64,000 nucleotides of DNA from Pelagibius sp. Alg239-R121 (GCF_947331435.1 NZ_CAMZOF010000007.1:124001-188000); one strand, 5' to 3'. Shown: positions 25,388 through 33,764, counted from the stretch's first letter. The notes: generated by a model not told the origin, from the letters alone. Made by a program: numbers and translations.

Positions 25388-26239
25388 TTACCCGATAAAG
25401 GCCAGGAAGGGTTGGCCCTCAATGGCTTCCACAAAGCTGTAGGCCACCAGGCCGACATAGAGGGCGGAAAAGGCCAGCACGAAGGCCTTTGCCTTGCTTT
25501 GCGCAACAACCTTGCCGACCACAAACCCAAACAACGGCACGAAGTGCATGGCGTGCAGCGCGAAGAAGTGGGGCACCCGCAGGTCGCCGCCGTCGCGGGA
25601 CCAGCCCATGATCGCCAGGCCCGCCGCGTCGGTGCCTGAACCGCCGACGAAATGGCCGCCGTTGCTGGCCAGATAGCCCGCCGTGACCAGGGTCAGGGGC
25701 AGGGTCATGATCAGGCCGGAGGCGAGCGAGAGGGAGAGGGCTGGCGGGAGGCCGCTGTCCTTGTTCCACCAGATCTGAACGCCGTAGAGCGTGCTGGCCG
25801 AGGTGATGACAGCCGCGAAGACGCCCATGAGCGAATAGAGGCTGCCCAGGAGCGGCGTCGAAACGTTGAAGTGCGAGGCGGTTCCCATGGCGGCCGCGCC
25901 GCCGATCCAGACCATCTCCGCCAGGGCCGAGAAGACCACGGCGGCGGCGAAGAGGCGGTACCAGATCTTTTGCGTCATGCCGGAGGGCAGCCAGCGGGCA
26001 AAGGCGGCGAGGGTGAGGAGAAAGACCGCCAGCGCGAATTCGAACTTCAGCGGCTTGATCCAGATGTTCTCGCCCAGGTGCAGGCGGGGATCGATCGCGA
26101 TGGCCGCCAGGGTCGGCAGCATCAGCAGCAGCATGAGGAGACCCGCGCCCGCGAAGACCGGTTCCGGCCGGAAGAGGTCGAGGAACCGCGCGGCGGAAAA
26201 GGAACGAGGCGGAACGGCAGTCAGGACGGCGCTGTTCAT
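25388..26239 (-). CDS. Multi-pass membrane protein of unknown function
   Basis: This 283-residue protein has about seven hydrophobic segments, starting with FAGAGLLMLLLMLPTLAAIAI at residues 29-49 and ending with FVLAFSALYVGLVAYSFVEA. Charged or conserved-looking patches are ENIWIKPLKFEFALAVF and the loop RVPHFFALHAMHFVPLFG, whose three His residues could bind metal or haem. A GGAGG Shine-Dalgarno precedes the ATG. It lies 75 bp downstream of the ABA4-like gene and is probably co-transcribed with it under the divergent TetR regulator. I do not recognise a named family. Confidence 0.75.
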   Translation of the reverse strand: MNSAVLTAVPPRSFSAARFLDLFRPEPVFAGAGLLMLLLMLPTLAAIAIDPRLHLGENIWIKPLKFEFALAVFLLTLAAFARWLPSGMTQKIWYRLFAAAVVFSALAEMVWIGGAAAMGTASHFNVSTPLLGSLYSLMGVFAAVITSASTLYGVQIWWNKDSGLPPALSLSLASGLIMTLPLTLVTAGYLASNGGHFVGGSGTDAAGLAIMGWSRDGGDLRVPHFFALHAMHFVPLFGFVVGKVVAQSKAKAFVLAFSALYVGLVAYSFVEAIEGQPFLAFIG

Positions 26240-26314
26240 GGTCAGGCCTCCGAGAGATGGCTTTGGGTCGTGCCGCGGGAGTTCATGCAGCGGCGGGGCT
26301 CACGCCGCAGGGGC

Positions 26315-26749
26315 TCACGCAGCCGCGGGGGCGGTCTGGAATCGCCTGACCAGACGCAGGGCCATGAAGAGCAGCAGGCCGACGGGCCCGAACATAAAGG
26401 TCAGCCCGAGACAGGGGACCACGAACCAGAAACGGATGCCTTCGGTCCGCGCGGTGCGGCATTCCCAGGCGCCGATGAAGAGATCGAACGCGAGATAGTG
26501 GATCCAGCCCGCCAGAACCAACTCGGGCAGGGTGAAGAGCTGCATGACCTCGGCGAGGCTACCGAAACCGCCTTCGCTGCCGGACCAGAAGGCCAGAATG
26601 AGCGCGCTGTAACCGACGGACAGCAGCAGCGGCAGGGCGATGCCCGCTATGCGGTCGGCCCAGACCGGAATGACGGGAGAGGCCAGCAGCACCAGCCAGC
26701 CGGCCATCGCCGTTGTGCTCGCCAGGCTAAAGATCTGATCCGGGGTCAT
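26315..26749 (-). CDS. ABA4-like (DUF4281) membrane protein
   Basis: This 144-residue protein has four hydrophobic segments and the pattern of the ABA4-like family: IFSLASTTAMAGWLVLLASP at the start, FTLPELVLAGWIHYLAFDLFIGAWE in the middle and FVVPCLGLTFMFGPVGLLLFM near the end. Plant ABA4 is needed for neoxanthin formation; the bacterial role is not established. AGGAGCG precedes the ATG. A short direct repeat GGGGCTCACGC (26295-26305 and 26310-26320) spans its stop codon. It is the first gene after the divergent TetR control region. Confidence 0.78.
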   Translation of the reverse strand: MTPDQIFSLASTTAMAGWLVLLASPVIPVWADRIAGIALPLLLSVGYSALILAFWSGSEGGFGSLAEVMQLFTLPELVLAGWIHYLAFDLFIGAWECRTARTEGIRFWFVVPCLGLTFMFGPVGLLLFMALRLVRRFQTAPAAA

Positions 26750-26790
26750 ATCGCGCTCCTGAAGTTTGCGTTGGAATTGAAGCTTTGGTC

Positions 26791-26848
26791 GAGTTCAATC
26801 TTTACGCTGTCTAGATCTATTTGAGTTATAATCTTGTCACTGTCAAGT
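26791..26848. promoter_or_regulatory. Imperfect direct repeats in the TetR/ABA4 divergent promoter
   Basis: GAGTTCAATCTTTACGCTGTCTAGA (in part, 26791-26815) and GAGTTATAATCTTGTCACTGTCAAG (in part, 26823-26848) share most positions with a 32-bp period, about three helical turns. A weaker third copy may follow at 26849-26868. The region is AT-rich inside GC-rich surroundings, so it is a good candidate for cooperative TetR binding. Confidence 0.45.
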
Positions 26849-26889
26849 TCGATTTTGACATTGGCAAGTTTGGGGCGTAAGCAAGAGCT

Positions 26890-27543
26890 ATGGCAAAATC
26901 GAAAGTTGAATCGGGAAAACCTCGCGCCTTGTACGAAGGCGCAGCTAAAGCGCGCTACCATCACGGCGATCTGCGCGCGGTGCTTTTAGAGGCGGCGGAG
27001 GCCGAGCTCTCCGAAAAGAGCATCGAAAACTTCTCTTTGCGCGGCGTCGCCAAGCGGGCGGGAGTCAGTCATGCCGCACCCGCGCATCATTTCGGTGATG
27101 TCGATGGCCTGCTGACCGCGCTCGCCGCCATTGGCCACCGGCGCTTTGTCGCCCTGCAGAACGTCCGCCAGAAGCGGGCTGTGAAGGAGGGCGCCGCGCA
27201 ACTGGTCGCCGCGGGTCTCGGTTACATCGACTTCGCCATGACAAACCCGGCGCTCTTTCGCCTGATGTTTTCCTCCAAACGCCCGGACTTTTGCCAGGGC
27301 GAACTGGCGGAAGCCGCCACCATCGCCTTCGAGAAGCTGCTCGATGACGTCGGGCGTTACCGGAACGGCGACCCGCGAGAGGACGATGGGGTTATGGCCG
27401 ATGCCATGTCGACCTGGGCCATGGTGCACGGTCTGGCCGACCTTCTGAACGGCGGGCGCATGAAGTTTCTGCAGAACCTGCCGCGCAAGCGCCGCGAGGA
27501 ACTGCTGGCCGATATGATTTTACGGGCGGCTTCGCCGGGATAG
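26890..27543 (+). CDS. TetR/AcrR family transcriptional regulator (WHG-type C-terminal domain)
   Basis: This 217-residue regulator has the TetR helix-turn-helix at about residues 18-70 (YHHGDLRAVLLEAAEAELSEK, then FSLRGVAKRAGVSHAAPAHHFGDVDGLLTALA). The C-terminal part resembles the WHG domain (AAGLGYIDFAMTNPALFRLMFS, ending MVHGLADLLNGG). It is divergent from the ABA4-like and seven-segment membrane genes and probably represses them. The ligand is unknown. Confidence 0.9.
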   Translation: MAKSKVESGKPRALYEGAAKARYHHGDLRAVLLEAAEAELSEKSIENFSLRGVAKRAGVSHAAPAHHFGDVDGLLTALAAIGHRRFVALQNVRQKRAVKEGAAQLVAAGLGYIDFAMTNPALFRLMFSSKRPDFCQGELAEAATIAFEKLLDDVGRYRNGDPREDDGVMADAMSTWAMVHGLADLLNGGRMKFLQNLPRKRREELLADMILRAASPG

Positions 27544-27569
27544 GCGGCCTTAGCGCAGTTTGCGTTAAC

Positions 27570-27665
27570 GGACTCAAAACCCGCTGCCTATCGGTCAGCA
27601 TGCTGTTGACCTTGAACGCAGGTTTTGAGAACTTCTGTTTTCGAAGAACGCAAATCGCTTGTTGG
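27570..27665. repeat. Dispersed structured intergenic element, copy A
   Basis: This copy folds into nested stems: outer CTCAAAACCCGC (27573-27584) with GCAGGTTTTGAG (27618-27629), inner GGTCAG with TTGACC around a CATGCTG loop. It aligns with 21390-21482. It lies between convergent genes, so a role in transcription ending or as a mobile palindrome is conceivable. Confidence 0.6.
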
Positions 27666-27697
27666 GTCTGTTAAACATCTCGATGTTTAACAGACCC
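27664..27697. terminator. Perfect 16-bp palindrome between convergent genes
   Basis: GGGTCTGTTAAACATC and GATGTTTAACAGACCC are exact inverted arms with a 2-bp centre, touching the stop codon of the RpiR gene at its first arm. Plus-strand transcripts continue into TAATTAAATTT, so it may act as a bidirectional terminator; a protein-binding site is also possible. Confidence 0.5.
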
Positions 27698-28569
27698 TAA
27701 TTAAATTTCCGGAAAAACCTTGTGCGGTCGAAGACGTCTTCCAGATCCTCGATGCGTTCGCGGGTGCCGTCCCAGGTCTGTTTCTGGACTTCGGCGATCA
27801 TGGTCTCCAGCAGCAGCATGATCACGACCGAAGAATCCCAGGCGGAGGGCACGACGATGCGGCTGGAAAAACAGAGATCGGCGAAGCGGCTGACCGGCGA
27901 GCGCCATTGATCGGTGAAGAGGATGATCCTGACCCCGCGCTCACCGGCCAGTTCGGCCAGCTTGATGGTGGAATTTTCGTAGCGCCGGTTGTCGAAGATC
28001 ACCAGGACGTCGCCCTCCTCCATGTCCAGCAGGGAGTGCGGCCAGGAATTTGAGCGGGATTCGATGTTCGTCACGCCGCGGCGGATCATCTGAAGATGCA
28101 TGTAGAAATAGTCGGACAGAGCCCGGGTGATTCGGCCGCCGACCACGAAGACCGTCCGCTTGGGATCGGCGAGCAGGCCGCAAGCTGTATCGAAGCTCTC
28201 CGGGTCAATCTGTGCGAGCGTCTGGTGAATGTTGTCGATGACGGCTTCGGTGAAGCGGTTCAGGATGTGCTCGTTGGGTGCGTTCTCGGCCCAGGTGTCG
28301 TGTTTGGCGATCGGATTGACGATCTTCGCTTCCAGCTCGCGGCGCAGCTCGGCCTGGAACTGCGGGAAGCCGGCATAACCCAGCTTGCGCACCATGCGCA
28401 CCACGGTCGGCGTGGACACGGCGGCATTGTTGGCGACCGTGGTGATGCTGCCGAGGCCCGAGACCGGGTAGTTTTCCAGGATCGAGTTGGCCAGTTGGCG
28501 TTCCGCGCGGGTCAGGTCGTCGAATGATCGCTGCAGGCGTTCGCCAATAGTCTCGGTCTGTGCCGGCAT
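27697..28569 (-). CDS. MurR/RpiR family transcriptional regulator
   Basis: This 290-residue regulator has an RpiR helix-turn-helix (LTRAERQLANSILENYP, then TVANNAAVSTPTVVRMVRKLGYAGFPQFQ) and a SIS domain (RTVFVVGGRITRALSDYFYMHLQMI, GDVLVIFDNRRYENST, VRIILFTDQWRSP). It is divergent from the N-formylglutamate amidohydrolase/TRAP operon. An inverted repeat TCTGTA-N8-TACAGA lies near the operon promoter. This regulator therefore probably responds to a substrate of that uptake system. It differs from the iol-linked RpiR. Confidence 0.92.
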   Translation of the reverse strand: MPAQTETIGERLQRSFDDLTRAERQLANSILENYPVSGLGSITTVANNAAVSTPTVVRMVRKLGYAGFPQFQAELRRELEAKIVNPIAKHDTWAENAPNEHILNRFTEAVIDNIHQTLAQIDPESFDTACGLLADPKRTVFVVGGRITRALSDYFYMHLQMIRRGVTNIESRSNSWPHSLLDMEEGDVLVIFDNRRYENSTIKLAELAGERGVRIILFTDQWRSPVSRFADLCFSSRIVVPSAWDSSVVIMLLLETMIAEVQKQTWDGTRERIEDLEDVFDRTRFFRKFN

Positions 28570-28643
28570 AGGGCATCCTTTTACATTTTGGCAGCGATGA
28601 TAACAGGCTAAAGCGCTCTGAAGAATATGTTTCTGAAAAGGAG

Positions 28644-28680
28644 TTGACTGTCTGGTCAGGTCTGTAATTATCTATACAGA
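28644..28680 (+). promoter_or_regulatory. TRAP operon promoter region with inverted repeat (28661-28680)
   Basis: A TTGACT hexamer at 28644-28649 may be the -35; the -10 is unclear. TCTGTA-ATTATCTA-TACAGA (28661-28680) has perfect 6-bp arms and would cover the -10 and start site, as expected of a repressor site for the divergent RpiR protein. Confidence 0.45.
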
Positions 28681-28697
28681 ATGGCTGGGGGAGAAGC

Positions 28698-29504
28698 ATG
28701 GCGTTGCAGGAGGACGGAATGGATCCGGACCAGGCCGGACCCATTTTACCGGAAGTGTTCAATGCCGGTGGATCGGGTGCCGTCGTGCTTGTCTGCGAGC
28801 ATGCGTCCAATGCTATTCCAGCCCGCTACGCGAATCTCGGTCTAGACGACGGTGACCTCACGAGCCATGTTGCGTGGGACCCCGGCGCCTACGATGTGGC
28901 GCGGGCGGTGGCTGGACAGCTCGATGCAATTTTCGTTGCGTCTCGCGTCTCGCGTCTTGTGTATGACTGCAATCGCCTACCCGAGTCACCTGACGCTATG
29001 CCTGAAATCAGCGAAATCTTTGAGATTCCAGGGAATAAAGAACTTTCTGACGCGCAAAAACGCGAACGGGTGGAGAATGTTTATCTGCCGTTTAAACAGA
29101 CGCTTTCGGATGTGATTTCGCGCGCCGGCCAACTGAAGATCATGGTCACGGTTCATAGCTTTACGCCGGTTTACTTCGGCGCTTCCCGGGATGTTCACAT
29201 CGGTATTCTTCACGACGAGGATAGCCGCTTCGCCGATGCCATGCTGGAGTTGTCCGGGCAGTTTACCAGCCTGGACGTGCGGCGGAATGAACCCTACGGC
29301 CCCGAAGATGGTGTGACCCACACCTTGATTGAGCATGGCGTCCGCAATGGGCTGATGAATGTGATGATCGAGATCAGGAACGACCTGCTGGCCGTTGAGC
29401 AGGACCGGATCATTATCTCTGATATGCTTGCGGCCTGGATTGGCGCTGTCTGCGACAAGCTGGGCATTGCGGGTGCAGGGAAGGGAACGGCATGCCCGGA
29501 GTGA
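28698..29504 (+). CDS. N-formylglutamate amidohydrolase family protein
   Basis: This 268-residue enzyme belongs to the N-formylglutamate amidohydrolase family, which hydrolyses N-formyl-L-glutamate (end of one histidine pathway) or related N-acyl amino acids. Family marks are VVLVCEHASNAIPARYANLGL, HVAWDPGAYDVARAVA, SRLVYDCNRLP, and VTVHSFTPVYFG; the His and Glu residues of CEHASN probably bind zinc. It starts the operon, with GGGGGAGAAGC before the ATG, and overlaps the TRAP small-permease gene by 13 bp. It probably hydrolyses the compound the TRAP system imports. No hut genes are near. Confidence 0.88.
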   Translation: MALQEDGMDPDQAGPILPEVFNAGGSGAVVLVCEHASNAIPARYANLGLDDGDLTSHVAWDPGAYDVARAVAGQLDAIFVASRVSRLVYDCNRLPESPDAMPEISEIFEIPGNKELSDAQKRERVENVYLPFKQTLSDVISRAGQLKIMVTVHSFTPVYFGASRDVHIGILHDEDSRFADAMLELSGQFTSLDVRRNEPYGPEDGVTHTLIEHGVRNGLMNVMIEIRNDLLAVEQDRIIISDMLAAWIGAVCDKLGIAGAGKGTACPE

Positions 29505-29998
29505 TCAGGCAATACGTGAAGATCGTCGATACGATCAACCGGCGTCTCGGGCGGCTGGTCATGTATCTGATTTTCGTGATGGTCGGCATTCTCTTGTGGT
29601 CGTCGATCTCTAAGACATTTTTTCTGCCGTCCCTCTGGACCCTGGAAATGGCGCAGTTCGCCATGGTTGCCTATTACATGCTGGGCGGGCCCTATTCGAT
29701 CCAACTCGGCTCCAATGTTCGGATGGACCTGTTCTACGGCGATTGGTCGGATCGAAAGAAAGCCTGGTTCGATGCCTTCACGGTTTTCCTGCTGATTTTT
29801 TATCTCGGCGTTCTGCTGTACGGCGGCTGGGAAAGTACGTCCTATTCGCTGCAGTACGGTGAACGCAGCAGTACGGCCTGGCGGCCAATCCTCTGGCCGA
29901 TCAAGATCACCATGTGTCTCAGCATTTTCCTCATGATTCTTCAAGCGATCTCGGAGTTCTTTAAGGACGTGGCGCGCATTCGTGGGGTTGAAATCTGA
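29492..29998 (+). CDS. TRAP transporter small permease (DctQ type)
   Basis: This 168-residue inner-membrane protein has four hydrophobic segments (first MYLIFVMVGILLWSSI near residue 25) and the DctQ-family signature WTLEMAQFAMVAYYMLGGPYSIQLGSNVRMDLFYG. It partners the large permease that follows; the TGA overlaps the next ATG by one base, so the two are coupled. Confidence 0.93.
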   Translation: MPGVIRQYVKIVDTINRRLGRLVMYLIFVMVGILLWSSISKTFFLPSLWTLEMAQFAMVAYYMLGGPYSIQLGSNVRMDLFYGDWSDRKKAWFDAFTVFLLIFYLGVLLYGGWESTSYSLQYGERSSTAWRPILWPIKITMCLSIFLMILQAISEFFKDVARIRGVEI

Positions 29999-31323
29999 TG
30001 TCCTACGAGTTGATCGCGATCCTGATGTTCTCGACCATGATGATCATGCTGATGACCGGGCAGAGGGTCTTCGGCGCCATCGGTTTCGTCGGCGTGGTGG
30101 CGGGCCTCCTGCTGTGGGGCGACACCGGCGGCAGCGACATCGCCTTCTCGGCGGCCATGAAGCTGATGAAGTGGTATCCGCTGCTGACCCTGCCGATGTT
30201 CATTTTCATGGGGTACGTGCTGTCGGAATCCAAGATCGCCGACGATCTCTACAAGATGTTTCACGTCTGGTTCGGACCGGTGCGCGGCGGCCTCGCTATC
30301 GGCACCATCCTGCTGATGGTTCTGGTTTCCGCCATGAACGGTCTCTCGGTCGCCGGCATGGCCATCGGGGCGACCATCGCCCTACCGGAACTGCTGCGCC
30401 GCGGCTACGACAAGCGCATGGTGACCGGCGTGATCCAGGCGGGCTCGTCGCTGGGAATCCTGGTGCCGCCTTCGGTGGTGCTGGTGCTCTACGCCATGAT
30501 CGCGCGCCAGCCGGTCGGGCAGCTCTGGCTCGCCGGAGTCATTCCCGGTCTGATGATGGCGGCCATGTTCATCCTCTATGTGGTGATCCGCTGCCGGCTG
30601 CAGCCCGAGCTGGGGCCCGCGCTGCCGCCCGAGGAACGCGATGTTCCGATGGCTGAAAAGCTGCGGCTGCTGCGCGCGGGAATGCTGCCGCTGGTCATCT
30701 TCGCCGCCATGATGGTGCCCTTCGTGAACGGTTGGACCAGCCTGGTGGAAAGCTCGGCCATCGGCGCCATGACGGCCTTTATGGCGGCGGTCCTGAAGGG
30801 CCGGATGAACAAGGAGGTCTTCGAGGTCTCGGTCCGCCAGACCCTTGCCATCTCCTGCATGTTCATGTGGATCATCCTGGCGGCGCTCGGCTTCGGCGCC
30901 GTGTTCGACGGGCTCGGTGCGGTCAAAGCGATCGAGAACCTCTTCACCGAACAGCTCGGCCTCGACCCCTGGATGATCCTGATCCTGATGCAGCTTTCGT
31001 TTATCCTGATGGGGACCTTCCTGGACGATACGGCGATGCTGGTAATCGTGGCGCCGCTTTACGTGCCGCTGGTCGGCGCGCTGGGCTTCGATCTGATCTG
31101 GTACGGCGTGCTCTACACCATCACGACCCAGGTCGCCTATATGACGCCGCCGTTCGGCTACAACCTGTTTCTGATGCGCGCCATGGCGCCGCCGGAGATT
31201 ACGCTGAAAGACATTTACGGTTCGATCGTGCCTTTCGTCGGGGTGATGATCGTCGCCCTGGCATTGGTGATGTCCTTTCCGGACATCGCCCTGTGGCTGC
31301 CGGATTACGTCTACGGTAAATAG
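29998..31323 (+). CDS. TRAP transporter large permease (DctM type)
   Basis: This 441-residue inner-membrane protein of about 12 segments is the sodium-coupled transport subunit. Family patterns are FIFMGYVLSESKIADDLYKMF, NGLSVAGMAIGATIALPELLRRGYDKRM, GSSLGILVPPSVVLVLYA and GTFLDDTAMLVIVAPLYVP. Its substrate is inferred to be an amino-acid-like or N-acyl carboxylate from the hydrolase in the operon. Length is normal. Confidence 0.94.
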   Translation: MSYELIAILMFSTMMIMLMTGQRVFGAIGFVGVVAGLLLWGDTGGSDIAFSAAMKLMKWYPLLTLPMFIFMGYVLSESKIADDLYKMFHVWFGPVRGGLAIGTILLMVLVSAMNGLSVAGMAIGATIALPELLRRGYDKRMVTGVIQAGSSLGILVPPSVVLVLYAMIARQPVGQLWLAGVIPGLMMAAMFILYVVIRCRLQPELGPALPPEERDVPMAEKLRLLRAGMLPLVIFAAMMVPFVNGWTSLVESSAIGAMTAFMAAVLKGRMNKEVFEVSVRQTLAISCMFMWIILAALGFGAVFDGLGAVKAIENLFTEQLGLDPWMILILMQLSFILMGTFLDDTAMLVIVAPLYVPLVGALGFDLIWYGVLYTITTQVAYMTPPFGYNLFLMRAMAPPEITLKDIYGSIVPFVGVMIVALALVMSFPDIALWLPDYVYGK

Positions 31324-31431
31324 CACCGGGCTCCGGCTGAGTATGAGGGTGGAAGAAAAAAGCTGTTAACAGGGCTCAGCCCGCTGGGATCAACCTGCCA
31401 GGCTCGGCTCATAACCAAGGGAGAAGAGGAC

Positions 31432-32478
31432 ATGACTGATAGAAGAAAGTTCCTGAAAGGGGCCGGTATCGCCGGTGTTGCCGCTGGCGCCTCCGCATTG
31501 GCCGCGCCCGCGGTGCACGCGCAGTCGAAAATCAAGTGGCGGATGCAGACCTACGCCGGACCGGCGCTGGCCGAGCATGTGATCAAACCCGCCATCGATT
31601 CCTTCAACAAGGTCGCCGGCGACGAGATGGAGATCGAGCTGTTCTTCGCTGATCAGCTGGTCCCGACCGGCGAGCTCTTCCGGGCCATGCAGAAGGGCAC
31701 GATCGATGCCGTGCAGTCCGATGATGATTCCATGGCTTCGCCGACTGAGGTGACGGTGTTCGGCGGTTATTTCCCCTTCGCGTCGCGCTATTCGCTCGAC
31801 GTGCCGGTGCTGTTCAACCAGTTCGGCCTCGACAAGATCTGGGATGAAGAATACTCCAAGGTCGGCGTGAAATGGCTGTCCGCGGGCGCCTGGGATCCCT
31901 GCCACTTCGCCACCAAGGATCCGATCCACAGCCTCGAGGATCTGAAGGGCAAGCGCGTCTTCACCTTCCCGACGGCCGGCCGCTTTCTCACCCAGTTCGG
32001 CGTGGTTCCGGTCACCCTGCCATGGGAAGACATTGAAGTCGCCGTGCAGACCGGCGAGCTGGACGGCATTGCCTGGTCGGGCATCACCGAGGACTACACG
32101 GTGGGTTGGGCGGACGTGACCAACTATTTCCTGACCAACAACATCTCCGGCGCGTGGGCTGGATCGTTCTTCGCCAACATGGACCGCTACAACGAGCTGC
32201 CCGATCATTTGAAAGAGCTGCTCAAACTGACCATGGACAGCTCGCACTATTACCGTCAGTGGTGGTACTGGGGCGGCGAAGCGCATCTGCGCACCCAGGG
32301 CACCAAGATGAAACTGACCTCGATTCCCGATGAGGAATGGGCGCAGGTCGAGGCGGCCGCCATCAAGTTCTGGGATGAGATTGCGGCTGAATCCGAAACC
32401 AAGGCCAAGGTGGTCCAGATCTTCAAGGACTACAACGCCAGCATGGAGAAAGCCGGCCGGCCGTACCGCTACGGCTGA
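31432..32478 (+). CDS. TRAP transporter substrate-binding protein (DctP type, Tat signal)
   Basis: This 348-residue periplasmic receptor starts with a twin-arginine signal (DRRKFLKG, cleavage probably after AVHA near residue 30). The mature part has the DctP pattern DLKGKRVFTFPTAGRFLTQFG and VPVTLPWEDIEVAVQTGELDGI, in which the conserved Arg and Trp region contacts the carboxylate. It is separated from the large-permease gene by 108 bp and followed by a strong terminator. A degenerate copy of its last 55 residues occurs at 37702-37869. Confidence 0.94.
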   Translation: MTDRRKFLKGAGIAGVAAGASALAAPAVHAQSKIKWRMQTYAGPALAEHVIKPAIDSFNKVAGDEMEIELFFADQLVPTGELFRAMQKGTIDAVQSDDDSMASPTEVTVFGGYFPFASRYSLDVPVLFNQFGLDKIWDEEYSKVGVKWLSAGAWDPCHFATKDPIHSLEDLKGKRVFTFPTAGRFLTQFGVVPVTLPWEDIEVAVQTGELDGIAWSGITEDYTVGWADVTNYFLTNNISGAWAGSFFANMDRYNELPDHLKELLKLTMDSSHYYRQWWYWGGEAHLRTQGTKMKLTSIPDEEWAQVEAAAIKFWDEIAAESETKAKVVQIFKDYNASMEKAGRPYRYG

Positions 32479-32502
32479 TTAGCCGCCGGGTTGAGATGAA
32501 GA

Positions 32503-32536
32503 GGGGCGCCCTGTGGGAATGGGGCGCCCTTTTTTG
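32503..32536 (+). terminator. Intrinsic terminator of the TRAP operon
   Basis: Two GGGCGCCC arms (32504-32511 and 32522-32529) form a perfect GC stem with a 10-nt loop, followed at once by TTTTTT. This is a textbook rho-independent terminator 25 bp after the DctP stop. Confidence 0.92.
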
Positions 32537-32959
32537 TGGGAAGAACGCTGCTCTCGATACTGTATGGGAGTCTCTGGCTTTGAAGTGAGATCTTTGGTTC
32601 GTTTCTGAAAATGCCAGTGATTGTTTCGACTTTCGAGCGGACCTCGGACGTAGATGAGGCGATGCTCCATGTTTTGGAAATGCCAAGAACGGAGCTTCGC
32701 TCACGCTTTAGAAAATAGCCGATCTGAGCTCAATTTGCTCATTCGGAGGAGCGCTGCGAGGGCCGTATTTTGCAGGGAACGCATGTCATGGCGTTATGTT
32801 GGCCAAGCAGCGTAGCAGCATGAAGGTTCGAATCTGACGGACGGGCGCTACGCATAAAGCATAGGCCAGGTTCCAAGAGTGAGCTTCTCCGATTTCGTTT
32901 GTACTCGCTACGGCTGAATGATTGTATCGCGCGATAATTAGCTATCGGAGACCTGGGCA
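32537..32959. other. Intergenic region of about 420 bp without a gene
   Basis: No supported gene. GCGTAGC (32810-32816) and GCTACGC (32847-32853) form a 7-bp inverted repeat flanking a GGTTCGAATC string that superficially recalls a tRNA T-loop, but no tRNA fold can be built. The promoter of the LysE gene should lie near its right end. Confidence 0.5.
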
Positions 32960-33595
32960 ATGACATTCGACATGTGGCTCGCATTTACCGCGGCATCCGT
33001 TGCCTTTTTGGCTTTCCCGATTGGCCCCACGATTTTGCTCGTCATTACGCTTGGACTCTCGAACGGGCCGCGTATCGCCCCGGTCGCCGCATTTGGCGTC
33101 GCCTTGGGAGACGCGACGGCCATGACCGTATCGTTGGCCGGGCTTGGTGCGCTTTCGCTTGCCTCTGCACAGGTTTTTGCCGCGCTTAAATGGATCGGCG
33201 CCGCCTACTTGATCTGGCTTGGTATCCGGACAATCCGGTCTGCACGTGACACAGACACAGCGCCAGGCGTTACAGATTCTCGTATCAGCGCGGCGCGGAT
33301 TGTTCGTCAATGCGCGGGAGTGACCGCCCTGAACCCGAAACCGATCGCTTTTTTTATCGCCTTTGTGCCTTACTTCATTGATCCTGCCGCGCCGCTCCTT
33401 CCGCAATTTGCGATGGCTATCGCGACCTTTACTAGCCTTGCCTGGGTAAACGCCTATGTCTATGCGCGGCTTGCCGGGCAGTTGCGGGGAGTGATCCGGC
33501 GTCCGTCGATCATTGCCTGGTTTAAGCGCGTCAGCGGCACTGTCTTGATTGGCATGGGATTGGCTACCCTTACTTTGCGCCGCTCTTCCGTCTGA
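32960..33595 (+). CDS. LysE/RhtB family amino-acid exporter
   Basis: This 211-residue inner-membrane protein has about six hydrophobic segments and the family signature FPIGPTILLVITLGLSNGPRIAPVAAFGVALGDATAM near the N-terminus, with KWIGAAYLIWLGIRTIRSA in the middle and LNPKPIAFFIAFVPYFIDP afterwards. Members export amino acids such as lysine, threonine or homoserine lactone. It stands alone; no regulator is directly coupled. Confidence 0.92.
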   Translation: MTFDMWLAFTAASVAFLAFPIGPTILLVITLGLSNGPRIAPVAAFGVALGDATAMTVSLAGLGALSLASAQVFAALKWIGAAYLIWLGIRTIRSARDTDTAPGVTDSRISAARIVRQCAGVTALNPKPIAFFIAFVPYFIDPAAPLLPQFAMAIATFTSLAWVNAYVYARLAGQLRGVIRRPSIIAWFKRVSGTVLIGMGLATLTLRRSSV

Positions 33596-33764
33596 TCGCA
33601 CCCGGCCAGTGCGATGCAATATTCCGAAAGGAGAAACGCGGGGCAGGGAAAGCGGCCATTCTACGAACAGTAAATAAAGTCTTGTGTTGCCGACGTTTGT
33701 AACTCTTGTGGCAAGGGCCTGGATTGAGCCCATTGCGTCAGTGAAGTGGAACTGCGAGTTGGTT

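Noticed and set aside
25652-26824. 390-codon plus-strand frame opposite the two membrane-protein genes
   Set aside because: Low-complexity Gln/Glu/Arg-rich translation, antisense shadow of hydrophobic segments.
30382-31326. 314-codon minus-strand frame inside the DctM gene
   Set aside because: Shadow of a membrane-protein gene, rich in His, Gln and Arg, no start signal.
32810-32853. tRNA-like GGTTCGAATC string flanked by GCGTAGC/GCTACGC
   Set aside because: The T-arm bases do not pair and no anticodon or D arm can be folded; probably chance.
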